Of a stretch of DNA of 64,000 nucleotides, positions 23,907-34,852 are shown piece by piece. The position numbers and the translations under genes were made by a program. The stretch is from Vanrija pseudolonga (lineage: Eukaryota; Basidiomycota; Tremellomycetes; Trichosporonales; Trichosporonaceae): NCBI RefSeq assembly GCF_020906515.1, contig NC_085852.1, positions 2,294,001-2,358,000 on the forward strand, in the 5' to 3' direction. How positions within the stretch are numbered: the first letter of the stretch is position 1; each line of letters starts with the position of its first letter. The notes beneath the pieces are model-generated. The model saw only the letters and a list, made by a program, of their open reading frames with translations. It had not been told where the DNA came from and made no database searches.

Positions 23907-25044
23907 CTAGTCCTTCTCGCCGACACGCGTGAGCCACTCGTCGCGCTCGGCCTCGTTCATCTGGCGGAAGCGGCCGGGGTTGGGTCCCGTCTCCTCGGGC
24001 GAGGTTGACGCGATACCAATCTCAATCTCGGTCGCCTTGAAGTCGGTCGCGCAGACGTTTGACAGGCACTCGATGGCGAGCTGGGGGGTGAGTTTATCTT
24101 CCGCCTCTAGCCACCCACCTCGATGACACCCGCGCGGTCGAGGTTCAGGCTGCCGTTCTCGACAGACTTCCACTTCTTCTCCAACTGATTGTCAGCTCGA
24201 ACAAGGAAGTGGTGAGCTCACAAAGTTGGTCGCCTCGGTCTGCTTCTGTCCCGACGCAACGGCCTTGTAGCCGACAAAGTATCCGGCAGGGTCGACCATG
24301 AATGTCTGGGGGCCGCGCTCCTCGTCAATGCCGACAAGGATCATGGCGATGCCGAGGGGGCGCATGCCCGCGCGCTGAGTGTACACCTGGTTGATGTTGG
24401 CCATGCGCTTTGCGACTGGCGGGGTATGTCAGTTTGATTTCCATGGGGACTCGAGCTACCCGCTCCACTCACGCGCATCAGGAGTAATCTCGTAGCCAAA
24501 CTTGTAGCGGAACTCGGCCGCCTCTGATCGTGTCCTCTGCACCTGTGCGCGGGCGTCGGCTGATACGTAAGCATGGGTCAACAGAACAACATGAGCGACC
24601 CACCAATGCGGCCAGTGACGACAGCGCCGATGGTGGGGGTGATCTGGAAGATGTGGGTGATGGTCTCGGGGTCGAGCAGCTTGTCCTGGGCGAGTCAGAC
24701 CGCCTTCCTTCTCATTGTTCTTGTAACGCCAGCCACACGCACCTCGACTTTACGCTGCGTGATGAGCACGGCCGTGTCCTTGCCGCGGATCGCGACGGCG
24801 GTGATGCCTGCCGAGCTGATGGCCTTGAAGGCGTACTCTGTGGTGTGTCAGCTGGCATCTTGGCTCGTTCTGCAGCTACGCACCGACTTGGTACAGCTAA
24901 AGGCAGGGTCAGTAGTGGTCTCAGCATCACGATTGTCAGACTTACACGGCCCTCGGGCGAGAAGACAGTGAGGTAGCTGTGGTGTGAGTTGGTGCCCATG
25001 TTCCAAATCAGAGTAACTCACCGGTCGTAGGAGGAACGGGACAT
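23907..25044 (-). CDS. SCL1: 20S proteasome subunit alpha1 (PSMA6 / Scl1)
   Basis: Structural alpha-ring subunit of the 20S core particle. Nine exons (25022..25044, 24946..24976, 24884..24896, 24743..24837, 24604..24685, 24473..24559, 24222..24415, 24119..24184, 23907..24080) give 254 residues. Signature: [20 protein letters not shown], the proteasome A-type motif, followed by [33 protein letters not shown] and [20 protein letters not shown], which point to alpha1 rather than the other alpha subunits. The third exon has only 13 nt and encodes LYQV. It shares a 371-bp divergent promoter with the DUF2423-type gene. Confidence 0.96.
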
Positions 25045-25415
25045 GGTGGGAGGGGAAGACGGGGGTAACGAGGTCGAAGGGAGGCAGTGGCTCAACTACT
25101 GGCGTGGGGTGTTACTTCCACAAGTCGAGAGACGAGGACGACGAAGACGGAGTGAGAGAGAGAGTCGAGGAGGAGTCGAAGTGGTGGTGATTGCCAGTCG
25201 TCGATGACATCCCTCGTCTGTTCGAAGAGACGTCAGTGTCTCGACGACACGCGTTGAGCCCGCGCATGGAAACCACGTGGTAATTATTCTTTCGGCATTT
25301 TCTCCCCATTAATCCAAGAAAGTTACATCACAAGCAGGATGCTTTGCGGCGGCGCAGTGCATGCAGGTAGTTGTTGCTTTCGCTGCTCTCGTGACACCAC
25401 CAACACACCACCACA
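25045..25415. promoter_or_regulatory. Divergent promoter, proteasome alpha1 (-) / DUF2423 gene (+)
   Basis: 371 bp between two start codons. Contains a CACGTG E-box at 25274-25279 inside an AACCACGTGGTAA palindrome-like context, next to an AT-rich patch (TAATTATTC). The motif is seen; its use as a factor site is inferred. Confidence 0.5.
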
Positions 25416-25891
25416 ATGGCCAAGTCGCTCCGCTCCAAGACCAAGCTCGCGGCCCGCAGGCGCAAGGCCCACGAGTCGCACTACGCCGTCGCGAACGCTG
25501 CCCGCACGGCGCGTATCTCGGCCAAGCTGCTCAACAAGGACGGCGGCGAGGAGCAAGACGCCGAGGGCGACGACAAGATGGCCGAGGGCGGCGAGGAGGA
25601 GGACGCCGAGATGGGCGAGGGTGAGTGTTCCGGCTGGGCGTGTGGGCACTGCCGTGCTTCACGGCGTGTGCAGCCGCCGCAGCTCGCCACACCACGACAA
25701 GGACAACGACAACAGCGACTAACCCCCCGCCAGAGACCAAGAAGATCTCGACCTCGGCCCCCCGCGAGTCCCGCCGCGAGCAGTGGCGCGAGAGCAAGGG
25801 CATGGCCCCCCGTCCCAAGCTCAAGGGACAGAACAAGCTCGGCCGCCCCATCTCCCGACACAAGGCCGGCAAGACCAAGCGCCGCCGCTAA
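25416..25891 (+). CDS. DUF2423-type small basic nucleolar protein
   Basis: Two exons, 25416..25620 and 25734..25891, give 120 residues. The N-terminus MAKSLRSKTKLAARRRKAHE with AVANAARTARISAKL matches the DUF2423 family (yeast Ybl028c-like), thought to act in ribosome biogenesis or the nucleolus. A central acidic stretch (EEQDAEGDDKMAEGGEEEDA) is followed by a basic C-terminus ending HKAGKTKRRR. The pattern basic-acidic-basic and the conserved first 45 residues make the family call good; the exact role is not established here. Confidence 0.85.
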
Positions 25892-26088
25892 GCCGCTCCC
25901 ACATCACCACCATCACCGACGAGGAGCCTGCCAGCGCCAGCACCGACTCCAACTCCCCAGCTGCTAGACGACTGTTGTACGAGGACGACGAGGAGATACC
26001 CCCAGGGATCATGGATAACTATGCATACAGCCATGGCATTTGGTCTAGAACGTGGCAAGTGATGATGTGTGATTGTGGTGGGTGAGGT

Positions 26089-28793
26089 CTAGTCGGAACG
26101 CTTGAGGTCGTCGAGCAGCTCCTTGAGGTTGTCCCACTCGGGCTGGTCCTCAAACCTGGAGAGTTAGCTAGAGGACACCATAGAGGGAGCTTTACTCACG
26201 CGTCCTTGGTGCGGCCCATGAACGTCCGGACGATACCACGAGCCTGGAAGCGCCAGTCGCCGCCCTTCTTGCCCTCGACCTTGGGAACACGGGGGCCAAG
26301 AGCAGTGAGCGTGGCGACGAGGTCCTCCACCTCGTGCACCGCGTCCCTCCAGCGAGCAGGCACACGCTCCACCTGCTCGTCGTTGGCGACGCTGACACGG
26401 TACGCGCGGATGTAGTCCTCGATAGCGCCGGCCCAGTCCTCCTTCCATCGCAGGAGACGCGCGTGTGCCTTCCATACCCGTGCGCTGTCGCTCACCCGAG
26501 GGAGGATGGTGTTGTCGAACAAGCGCTCGACGATGGGCAACAGGCCCCAGCCCTCGTTTGATGTCCTAGGCGGCTTGCCGTCGGCGGGGCCCTTGCCATT
26601 GTTCCAGTCATCGCGGGTGACGCTATCGACGAGCTTGTCGAGCACCTCAGTGTCGACCGCGAGGATAGGGTCCTTGGATCCCATCTCCTCAATCACGCGC
26701 GTCATGGCACGTGCAGACTCGGCCAGCTCTCCGACGTCAATGGCCACTATCATGTAGTTCTGCCACATCCGCCAGTTGTTGTAGCTTGTTCGGAGACCAG
26801 ACTTGAGGGCACGGAAAGCGAGCGTCTTGTTCTCGAAGGTGACCGGAGGAGGGGTCTCTCCCTTGGGGACGCCCTCCTCGTTGAGGCGGAGGTACACGGC
26901 GGCGAGGTTGTTCCAGCCCTCGCTGTCCTCGTCGCGGACGCTGACCTCGCGCTTGAAGGCATCACGGGCCTCGCTCCAGCGCTCGAGTCGCATGAGGGCG
27001 ACGCCGAGAGTGAACCAGACCTGAGGGTAGAGGGGGTTGATGCCAAGTGCGTGGCGGAACGCGGGGACGGCCTCCTCATACTCGTGGGCGGAGGTGTACA
27101 GCGAACCAAGCGAGCGCATGGCGCGCGAGCTGCTGTGGCCCGAGACCTCCCACGCATGCTTGTAGTGCTGAATCGCGCGCTCACGCACACCGGCAGGATC
27201 CCGAGGCGCGTCCTCCGAGTTGAGGGTGAGGTCACCGAGCAAGCACCAGAGCTTGGCCTCGCGAGCCTTGCCCATCTTCTGGCGGCGAGCGTCGCTGAGG
27301 CTCGACTTGCCCAGGGAAACGACAATGTCCGACTCGATCTTGCGACCCTCGAGCAGGTCCTTGACGATACGCTCGGCCTCGGCCTCGCGCTCCATACGCT
27401 GGAGACATGCGACGGCGTCCTCCCAGAGCTCGAGGCGGGTGAAGATGTCGAGCGCGGAGCGGACGACACCGAGGCTGAGGTAGCGGTTTCCGAGCTCGCG
27501 CTCCATCTCCCACTTTGAGGGCAGAGGGAGCTGGTGGAAGTACTTGAGGCGCTCGGCGGGCTCCGAGTCGGCAGTGGGCATCTGCTCGATGAGAGCCGCG
27601 AGCTGGAGGGTGCTGCGCTCGACGGTACGCGAACGGGTAGCCTCAAGACGAGAGCGGAGGAGGAGCGCCGTGGTGTGCACGCTCCAGTTGCGAGGGTGCG
27701 GGATGACGCGAGCAACAAAAGGCGTCATCTGCTCAACAGTGAGGCCGTGAGTAGGCGAGCTGTTCTTCTGCGCGAGGCAGAGAGACAACAGCAAGGCCTG
27801 GTCGAGCGGGTGAAGTGCCGGCTGGTTGGCGGGGTCAAGGTGGCTGAGACGAACAGAGGAGTCAGGCGTCTGGGTCACTTTGGTAAACTCGGTCTCCTCG
27901 AGGAGCGTGTCATCGTTGAGCGCGAGGCCCTTGGGAATGTTCACGGGGACCGCGTCCTTGGCGTCGTCACCGTCGCGCTGCCTGGACTCGGCGAGCAGAA
28001 CGAGCAGGGGCGTGTCGTCGACCTGGAACTTTGTCCGCTTTCCGAAAGCGCCAGTGAGCTCAAACTCGAGACCCGACGTGCGCGCAGCGGCCAGGAACGC
28101 CTGGTTAGCGGCCTTGTCGTTACCGAGGCGGTTGTGGAGGAGGCCGATCTCGAGGTTGAGCGAGGCAGCCGTGTCGGCGTCGGGCGCCTTCTCGATAAGC
28201 GCGATAACAGCACTCAGCACCTCGTCAGCCAGCGCAACCGGCTCGTCAAGCAGGGCGAGGTGGATCAGGTGCGAACGGAGGAGCCACCACGGGATCGTGG
28301 CCAGAGGGGTGGGCTGCTTCGCGAGGAAGGCGAGAATGCGAATGCTGAGAAGGAAGAGCGCAGGGTGCGTCGCGAGGTGGTACGCCGGCTCGCCGAGGAG
28401 AGTGAGGAGAGGCAGCGCGGCGGCGTTGGCAGCCGTGTTGGCAGCCTCCTTGTCGGCCACAGCGGCGCCAGTGACGGCCGCGATGACCTCGCTGGGTCCG
28501 AAGGCGAGGTCCGGGCCGGTCCAGTTAGCCTGCACGAAGGCGTGCTGCAGTGCGACAGCGGCAGAGAGGAGGACGAGCTGGTCGTCGGTGCTGAGCTCGG
28601 CCTTGGTCGTCGCTGCTGGCGCGTCGGCGAGCTTGTCGAACAGGCCCGGGACGGCGGCCAGAGCGCGCTTGGTCTGCTCGGCGAAGAGGACGCTCTGGAA
28701 GTCGGCCTTGGCGACCGCGCCCGAGAGGTCGGCGTCGGCGGCGCCCGCTGGCGCCGCGCTAGCGTTTGCGAGTGCCCATTCTGTCTGGGACAT
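26089..28793 (-). CDS. EMW1: TPR protein, TTC27 / Emw1 homologue
   Basis: Two exons, 26200..28793 and 26089..26155, give 886 residues, near the family length. The C-terminal half is a row of tetratricopeptide repeats: AREAKLWCLLGDLT, RAIQHYKHAWEVSGHSSSRA, AVPAFRHALGINPLYPQVWF, and SEARDAFKREVSVRDEDSEG with WNNLAAVYLRLNEEG. The order and spacing fit the TTC27/Emw1 family, needed in yeast for cell-wall integrity and linked to chaperone or RNA polymerase assembly work. The N-terminal half is helical and Ala/Leu-rich. A short terminal exon encodes FEDQPEWDNLKELLDDLKRS. Start chosen at MSQTEW, since an upstream in-frame ATG lies in the divergent promoter shared with PPM1. Confidence 0.88.
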
Positions 28794-28898
28794 CTTTTTG
28801 CGTGTTGTGAGATGTGTGCGATGGAGAGCACTGATATTGTTGTTCATCTCATCTCGCGTCTTCCATGACGACGATGCTGACTGACCCAACTTTTCCTG

Positions 28899-28904
28899 CA
28901 CGTG
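28899..28904. promoter_or_regulatory. CACGTG E-box in the EMW1/PPM1 divergent promoter
   Basis: Single palindromic CACGTG in the 198-bp gap between two divergent start codons. Site seen; binding by a bHLH factor (Cbf1-like) is inferred. Confidence 0.35.
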
Positions 28905-28991
28905 ACAAAATCCTGGGCGGGGTTGTTGACAGCCTCCACTTTGGACTGCCAACGTCATTCTCGTCGTCGCTCTCTCTGTCTCTCACTTGCC

Positions 28992-30170
28992 ATGCTGCCC
29001 CCACCTCGCCCCACGCCGTCGGGGTCAACACACCCCGACGATGCGATCAGGTCGACTGACGATGACGCCGCAGCGTCAAGGCTGTGAGTGGAGCTGCTCG
29101 GTCCAGCCATGATCAGCTCACACGACCCAGCTCGGCCGTTTCGCTCGGATACCTCGACGACCCGTTCGTGTCCCTCCTGTACCGCCCCCAGCGGATCGGG
29201 AGGGATAGCAGCGCAGCCCACAAACCACCACTAATCAATGTCGGAACGCACCATCGCACAGCAGCGCTCGACGCCGTCGTCGACTCCTTCCTCCGGGCCA
29301 GTGCGTCTTCCCCGCAATCTGCACAGATCGTCTCCCTAGGCGCGGGGAGCGACACGCGGTTCTGGCGCCTTGCGGCACGGAATGACGTTCGACTGGGGAA
29401 ATACGTCGAGGTCGACTTCCCCCATCTCACCAGCGTCAAGGCACAGCGTATCGCCAAGAGCAAGGTGTTGGTGGCTGCGCTGGGGCAGGGCGAGCCCGTC
29501 GGTACTGGCGCAATAGTACCCCCGGCCAAACCGTACAAGGTTGGGCATGGCGGCGCGTCCCTCACGTCGGAGCGATATGCCCTCCTCCCCATTGACCTGC
29601 GTACCCCCGGCGCGCTGGACCAGATAGGCGCCTTGCTCGACCCCGACGCGCCGACCCTCGTCATATCCGAATGTGTCTTCTGCTACATGGAGCCCGAGGC
29701 GAGTCGGGACGTGCTCGCATGGTTTGGGAGCCGGTTCGAGAACGTTGCATCGGTCGTGTACGAGATGTGCGGCTTGAAGTGAGTTGTGGCAACATACATC
29801 GCAGCTCACGCCGCAGCGATGCCTTCGGCGCAGTCATGAAGCGCAACCTCGCGGCTCGGAACCTCTCGCTCCCAGGCGCGGTCCCCTTCCCCACCCCTCA
29901 GTCCCAGGCCGAGCGTTTCTTGGACCCAAGGTTGGGCGAAGGTGTGTTCACCAAGTCTGGGGCCAAGAGACTGTGGGAAATCCGGTCCGACGTGGTCAGC
30001 GATGCTGAGCGGGCAAGGTAGGCTGTAGAGAGAAGAAAGTCTCGCTGACAGCCACCAGGATATCAAAGCTCGAGTTCCTCGACGAGATTGAGGAGCTGCG
30101 CCTCGTGCTCAGCCATTACGTTGTTGCTTGGGGCAGCAAGGGGCCGCTGCTCGACGGTGTGGGGTTGTAG
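28992..30170 (+). CDS. PPM1: Leucine carboxyl methyltransferase for PP2A catalytic subunit (Ppm1/LCMT1)
   Basis: Uses S-adenosylmethionine to methylate the C-terminal leucine of PP2A catalytic subunit, which steers holoenzyme assembly. Exons 28992..29083, 29131..29778, 29817..30017 and 30059..30170 give 350 residues, the family size. Motifs: STDDDAAASRLSAVSLGYLD and DPFVSLLYRP near the start, the SAM-binding loop VSLGAGSDTRFWRL, YVEVDFPHLTSVKAQRI, LLPIDLRTPG, and the post-motif LVISECVFCYMEPEAS. The exon junction inside SRL-SAVSLGY restores the conserved N-terminal block, supporting the ATG at 28992. Confidence 0.94.
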
Positions 30171-30481
30171 ACGCACATTGACACTTGCATTCATTGATCA
30201 CCGTCAAAACAGGGCCCCGTGGTTACGTCTCCGATTGGGAAACTACAAGGCCCGGGCTACTAATTGTGTTACCAAAAAGCCTTCTTCTTGTGGCTACTAC
30301 ATAATGGTGTTACGAAAGGGCCTTCGTCTTGTGGCATCTATCTCTATCACTAAGCATATCTATCGTTTACCCAGTCTGTCTATTCTCAACACAGTCTATC
30401 TGTTGTCGTTCTTACAATCTCTATGGGGGTGGGCGTCCAGGCTCTGATAATAGCTGCCCTTTTGTCAACTTGTTCCGCTCA
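30171..30481. other. Convergent gap between PPM1 and the MFS antiporter
   Basis: 311 bp, lower in GC than its surroundings, with poly-pyrimidine and TATCTATC stretches. Presumably 3' UTRs and poly(A) signals of both genes. Confidence 0.5.
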
Positions 30482-32697
30482 TCAGTCCTCCATGGACTTT
30501 TTGTGGTTCGACGCCTTGTCGTCTACCTCCTCCCTGAACGTCTCGGCGCTCATCTTCGGGGTATTCGGCGCCAGAGTCGACGAGCCAGACAGCGGCTCGC
30601 GGTCGCCGTAGGCTAGGTTGGGAACTCGTGCTTCCAGCGATGGCGAGTCGGGTGCTGACTTGTCGCTGGCCGAGCCGATGTCCGTCTTCTCGCTATTGAC
30701 AGACGCTGCCTTGCCGCTCTCGACGTCGCCGCGGCCGTTCTTCTCGGAGAGCTCAGGCGCGTCGGCCCTGAACTTGACTTCCTTGATGAAAAACGTGAGG
30801 ACAAAGTAGAATGCGACGACGCCAAGGAAGAAGAGGAACACCTTCCGCAGCCCAGAAGCGTATACCTCCCTGATGTCCTGGAGTACTTCGTCTTCCAGCC
30901 CGTCGAACGCGAGGGACGATTCTACCAGCATCCTTTCCTGATCGTCGGACAGGCCGTCGATACGGTGGAGGCCACTCTTGACGGCGGCCTGGTAGAGGGC
31001 GTTGGCGCCCGCCAGGCCGACCGAGCTGCCGAGCGTGCGGAAGAAGTTGCGGCTGGCGGTCACGACTGCGCGGTCCTTCTCCTCTGTCGCAGCCAGCGCG
31101 GCAATGAGGGCTGGTGGGGTCAGCGCCGCAGCCTAATTCACACTCACAAGGCTGGAGGACGGTGCCGATACCGAAAGCCTGCAGCTGGAGCAGGGTCATC
31201 GACAGCGCTAGCGGCGTCGACACCTTCCACAGCTGCTGTAGTCCCACGGACAGCGTCCATACCCCGGCGCCGAGGACCACGACGCGCTTGTACTTGTTCG
31301 TCGAGGACACGTACCATCCCGCGACGACGGCCCAACCCGCCTGCGGCATTGAGTACGACAGGCCAAGCGCGCCGGCCGCGAGCGGCGTGCACACCTTGAC
31401 GTACTGGAGGTATATGGGGATGTAGAAGATGCCGGCGAAGTATGCTAGGCCGATACAGAACTGCCCCAGCACCGCGGTGGTGCTCGAGGCCGTGGCGAAG
31501 ATACGCATCGGGAGGACGGGGAGCCGCGCCATGCGCCACTCGACGAGGATGAAGCCGACCGCGCACACACAACCAGTAGTGAGCAGCGCAATCACGATAC
31601 TACTGTCCCATGCGAAGATGCTGCCCCCGCCCGAGATGGGCACGAGGATCAGCACCGTTGCAGCTGCGCTGAGGAGCACGCCCGCGTAGTCGATCTGCGC
31701 GAGCTTGGTGCCCACCGAGCCGGTGACGGGCTTGAGGGGGAGGGCGAACTGGCATCCGACGCCACAGAGCGCTCCCAGAATAGCCGTCACACTTTGGTGT
31801 TAGCCTCGCAACGGCCCGAAACCTACTGGAAGAGCCAGCGCCACTGGCCGGCAGTGGCCAACCCACCGCCGATAAACGGGCCAGCGGCGTTGCCGAGCGA
31901 AATCGCAACACTCAACAAGCCCTGATACTTGCCCCGCTCTTTGAGCGGCACGACGTCGGACACGATAATCATGGACAGGTTGGTGGCGCCCCCTCCTCCA
32001 ATGCCGCTGATCGCGCGGAAGACGTACAGCTGGACCGGCGTCTTGGCGAACCCGCACAGCAGGTTACCGAGCACGAGCGTGGCGAGCGAGACGACGAGGC
32101 AGTGCTTGCGCCCGAAGACGTCCGACAGGCGGCCGTACATCAGCTGGAAGGTGCAGCTGGAGGGTGGGTCAGCATGTGGCCGGAAAGGGGAGCGAGTGTG
32201 GCGGCTACATATAGCGACTTGACAGCCCCATCCCCCATAGCCCGCTTAGCTCAGTGGCAGAGCGTTGGCCTTCGGTGCACGGAGAACCAACGGTCGTAGG
32301 TTCGACCCCTGCAGCGGGCTGTTTTTGGGCGCGGTGACTCGTGAAGCCCTCGGTGCGTTGATCACGGCGTTGACGGCGCCGATCCAGGTCCAGGCGCCAC
32401 GGCATTCCTCAGCCACCACCAAGTGGCGCCACACAGGCACACAGCGACTCACTTGGCCACCCAGTACGCCGTGCCGACCCAGCTGATCGTCGCGCTCGCG
32501 TTCAAGGCGTTGCCTATCACCGGCGCGGCGGTCGCCACGGCCGACTGGTCCATGAACGCGATGAACATGGCCGAGCCTGGTGTCCGTCAGTGTGCGTCCT
32601 CAGGCAGCGGCGGCGTACAGATGCCGGCGTAGATTATCATCAGGCGCCGGAGGGGGAGGCGGGTCGCCTGGTCTTGCAGCTCGATCTCGGTGGGCAT
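30482..32697 (-). CDS. MFS drug:H+ antiporter, 14-helix (DHA2-like)
   Basis: Plasma-membrane major facilitator probably exporting a toxic compound or metabolite. Exons 32619..32697, 32453..32576, 31827..32156, 31148..31791 and 30482..31110 give 601 residues. Family motifs: AMFIAFMDQSAVATAAP in helix 1, WVGTAYWVANCTFQLMYGRL, motif A GRLSDVFGRK, RAISGIGGGGATN, motif C SLGNAAGPFIGGGLA, and WRWLFHV. About 14 hydrophobic segments, with a large loop and last helix KVFLFFLGVVAFYFVLTFFI, then a hydrophilic Ser-rich cytoplasmic tail. The second intron (32157..32452, 296 nt) encloses a tRNA gene on the + strand. The substrate is unknown. Convergent with PPM1. Confidence 0.9.
32240..32320 (+). tRNA. Intron-containing tRNA, anticodon read as UCG (Arg)
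   Basis: Cloverleaf: acceptor GCCCGCT / AGCGGGC, D arm GCTC-AGTGGCA-GAGC, anticodon stem TTGGC / ACCAA, variable CGGTC, T arm GTAGG-TTCGACC-CCTGC, discriminator T, then GTTTTT as a likely Pol III terminator. A- and B-box promoters are present (TAGCTCAGTGG, GGTTCGACCCC). With the usual splice site after position 37 the loop is CTTCGG and the intron is a 9-nt TGCACGGAG at 32276..32284, which can pair with the anticodon arm. That gives anticodon TCG, Arg. The 31-39 pair would be C-A, and U73 is more typical of Cys (a GCA lies in the intron), so the isotype is less sure than the tRNA itself. It lies antisense inside an intron of the MFS gene. Confidence 0.85.
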
Positions 32698-34852
32698 GGT
32701 GGTGGTGGTGGTGGTGAGCCGCTTGAGGGAAGAGGAGGAGGGCAGTGACCGTATACATATCACTACAGCAGGCGCCACGCAGCTCACACCAGTCTTCCAC
32801 ACCAGTGCCGTCCGACCACGCCACGACCCCTCAAACACCCCTGCCCCACTCTTCGTATCCATAATTCTCCCTAGTTCAGGCCGTCGTCGAGCTCTATCTC
32901 AAAGTTTATCTCTTAGCGTGGCCTCGAACACGACGAGGGGGGTAGCAAGATGGACGGTGGAGCAGGCGTAGAGCCCGCCATCGCCACACTGCCAGTACGT
33001 GCAACTGCCGCACGGCTTCCTAAAGCCGATGCATATCGGGCTAGGATCGCTAGAACAAAGTCGCCGACTGCGCAACCCACATGGGTCCGCAACGTCATGC
33101 CGGGACGCAATCACGCCCTATGTGCGAGCCAGAATCCGGTGACATGTCGACGGCTAGTTTTGTTTCGTGTAGTTCTTCCAGGCTGGCAGGCTGGTGTTGT
33201 CTAGTTGAGCCAGTGCGTATCGGCGCCAGCGGGCCTGGAAGGCTTGGCTGTTTCGCGAGCGCGACCGACCCTGGAAACACCATTGCGTGACTCTGCATAC
33301 AGGCCGGTGCGTCCATTGCGCTGCGTTGCGCCGCGACTGCCAAGGAGGCTCTAATGTATGTAGCGTGGCAACGGGTGCCACGCGCCACTGTTTCGGCCGG
33401 TTGGTTGCTGCAGAGACCAACCACACAGGTACCCGGCGGCACCGTCATGCCGCCGGCCTGCCGGGCACCTGCCACTCTTGCAAAAGCTTAATGCACTGGC
33501 ACCATCGGCCCCGATCTTGCGCAACCAGCGCATGCGTCGCCGCTGCGCTGGTGCTCAGCTAACTGCGGAGCTATGAGACGGAGTGGGTCTCGCACGTTTC
33601 CTGCACCGCGTGTGTGCGCCGGATAAGATTTGGCCTTGGTTTCACCACTCTCACTGGCGTCACGGCTGTCGCTTATGTTGGTTGGTGTGCGGTCGTGTCG
33701 TGGCGCGCGAGCGAGCAAGCGGTGACGTTTCGGCGTCGACGCGGCGTGGCATGCCGTTCCGTGCCGTACCGTGCTCGGCGGGGGTGGACATGCCTGCACC
33801 TCGATAAGTACTGCAACCACATGCCTCTCCGAAACGTGGATGCCTGTCCATGCTCATGCCCTCTCAATTTAGTCCTAGCACCCACCGCACAACCAACGTG
33901 CGAGCTATTTCCAGCGCCCATGTGCCCCCTGTACCGCCGGAAGGCGAGCGATATGGCGAGCGCGGCATGCTCCGCTGTTCGCAGAAGCAGCAAGGGGGGG
34001 AGATAGCAGCGTCCTTGGCAGGGTATGCGATAACGTCCAACAAGACTAGGTTAGTCGTCGTGTAGCGCCACACTACAGTGCTGGTGTTTCCCACGGCGGG
34101 ACACATGTCCAGGCTCCGTCGTAATGTTGGCACGCGCTTGGCGCCCGTGTGTTGGTTGTGCGGATTCCACGGAGGTCAAGCTGGCTGCGCACTAGCGCGT
34201 GCAAAAAATCAAAATCAGGCAGCTGGCGGCTGGCTGGATAATGACGCGCAATCAGCAGGAAGCGATGGTGAGCTGCCTCGCGATGCATGCACGCCGCGTG
34301 GTCCACAACTAGAAACGCAGTAGGCGTGTGAATCGGACGGAGCCTTGGTGCGCGGTAGCGTGATGCTTGAGCTTGCTTGCGGGTTGTTGTGCGGAGGCCA
34401 AGCTCCGACGCGCGCGAGCGGCGTGCCCTCACTACCAGCGACAGGCCAGCGTCGCCGTCGGCGTTGAACGGACATGTGTCCACCGTGGCCGAACGTGCGT
34501 CCCGCAGCTCTGAACGCCGCTTGGTGTACGTCGCATCCTCCGTCGGCTGTGAACGGCTTGGCGGCGTTAATCAAGTCGGTCACTTTAATCGGACATATAC
34601 TCGGCGCCGCTCCAACCCAATCCGCATCGGCAAAGTTGGGGCCATGACCTTGAATCGAGGCCGCGTGGGTCGGCGATCAAGCTCAGTTGCGTCGTTGTCA
34701 GTCTCCCCGTCAGAATTTCGAACACGGCGTGCGGTGTCTCGTCGCTTCGATACCAAGCTCCAGTGTCAGACCCTCGGCATGCCCCCGTGTCAGACCCTCT
34801 CCAAGCCCAGCGTCAGTCCCTCCCTCCCCAACACCACTCCAAACACCATACA
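32698..34852. other. 2.1-kb gap without a supported gene
   Basis: Starts with the promoter of the MFS gene ((CCA)n run at 32697-32715). The remainder has moderate GC, many stops in all frames or short Arg/Ala-rich frames, and near 34765-34830 a repeated TCAGACCCT / TCAGTCCCT motif. No coding relic or mobile element was recognised. Confidence 0.5.

Noticed and set aside
27534-28868. 444-codon + strand frame
   Set aside because: Shadow of the TTC27/Emw1 gene, whose TPR pattern identifies the coding strand.
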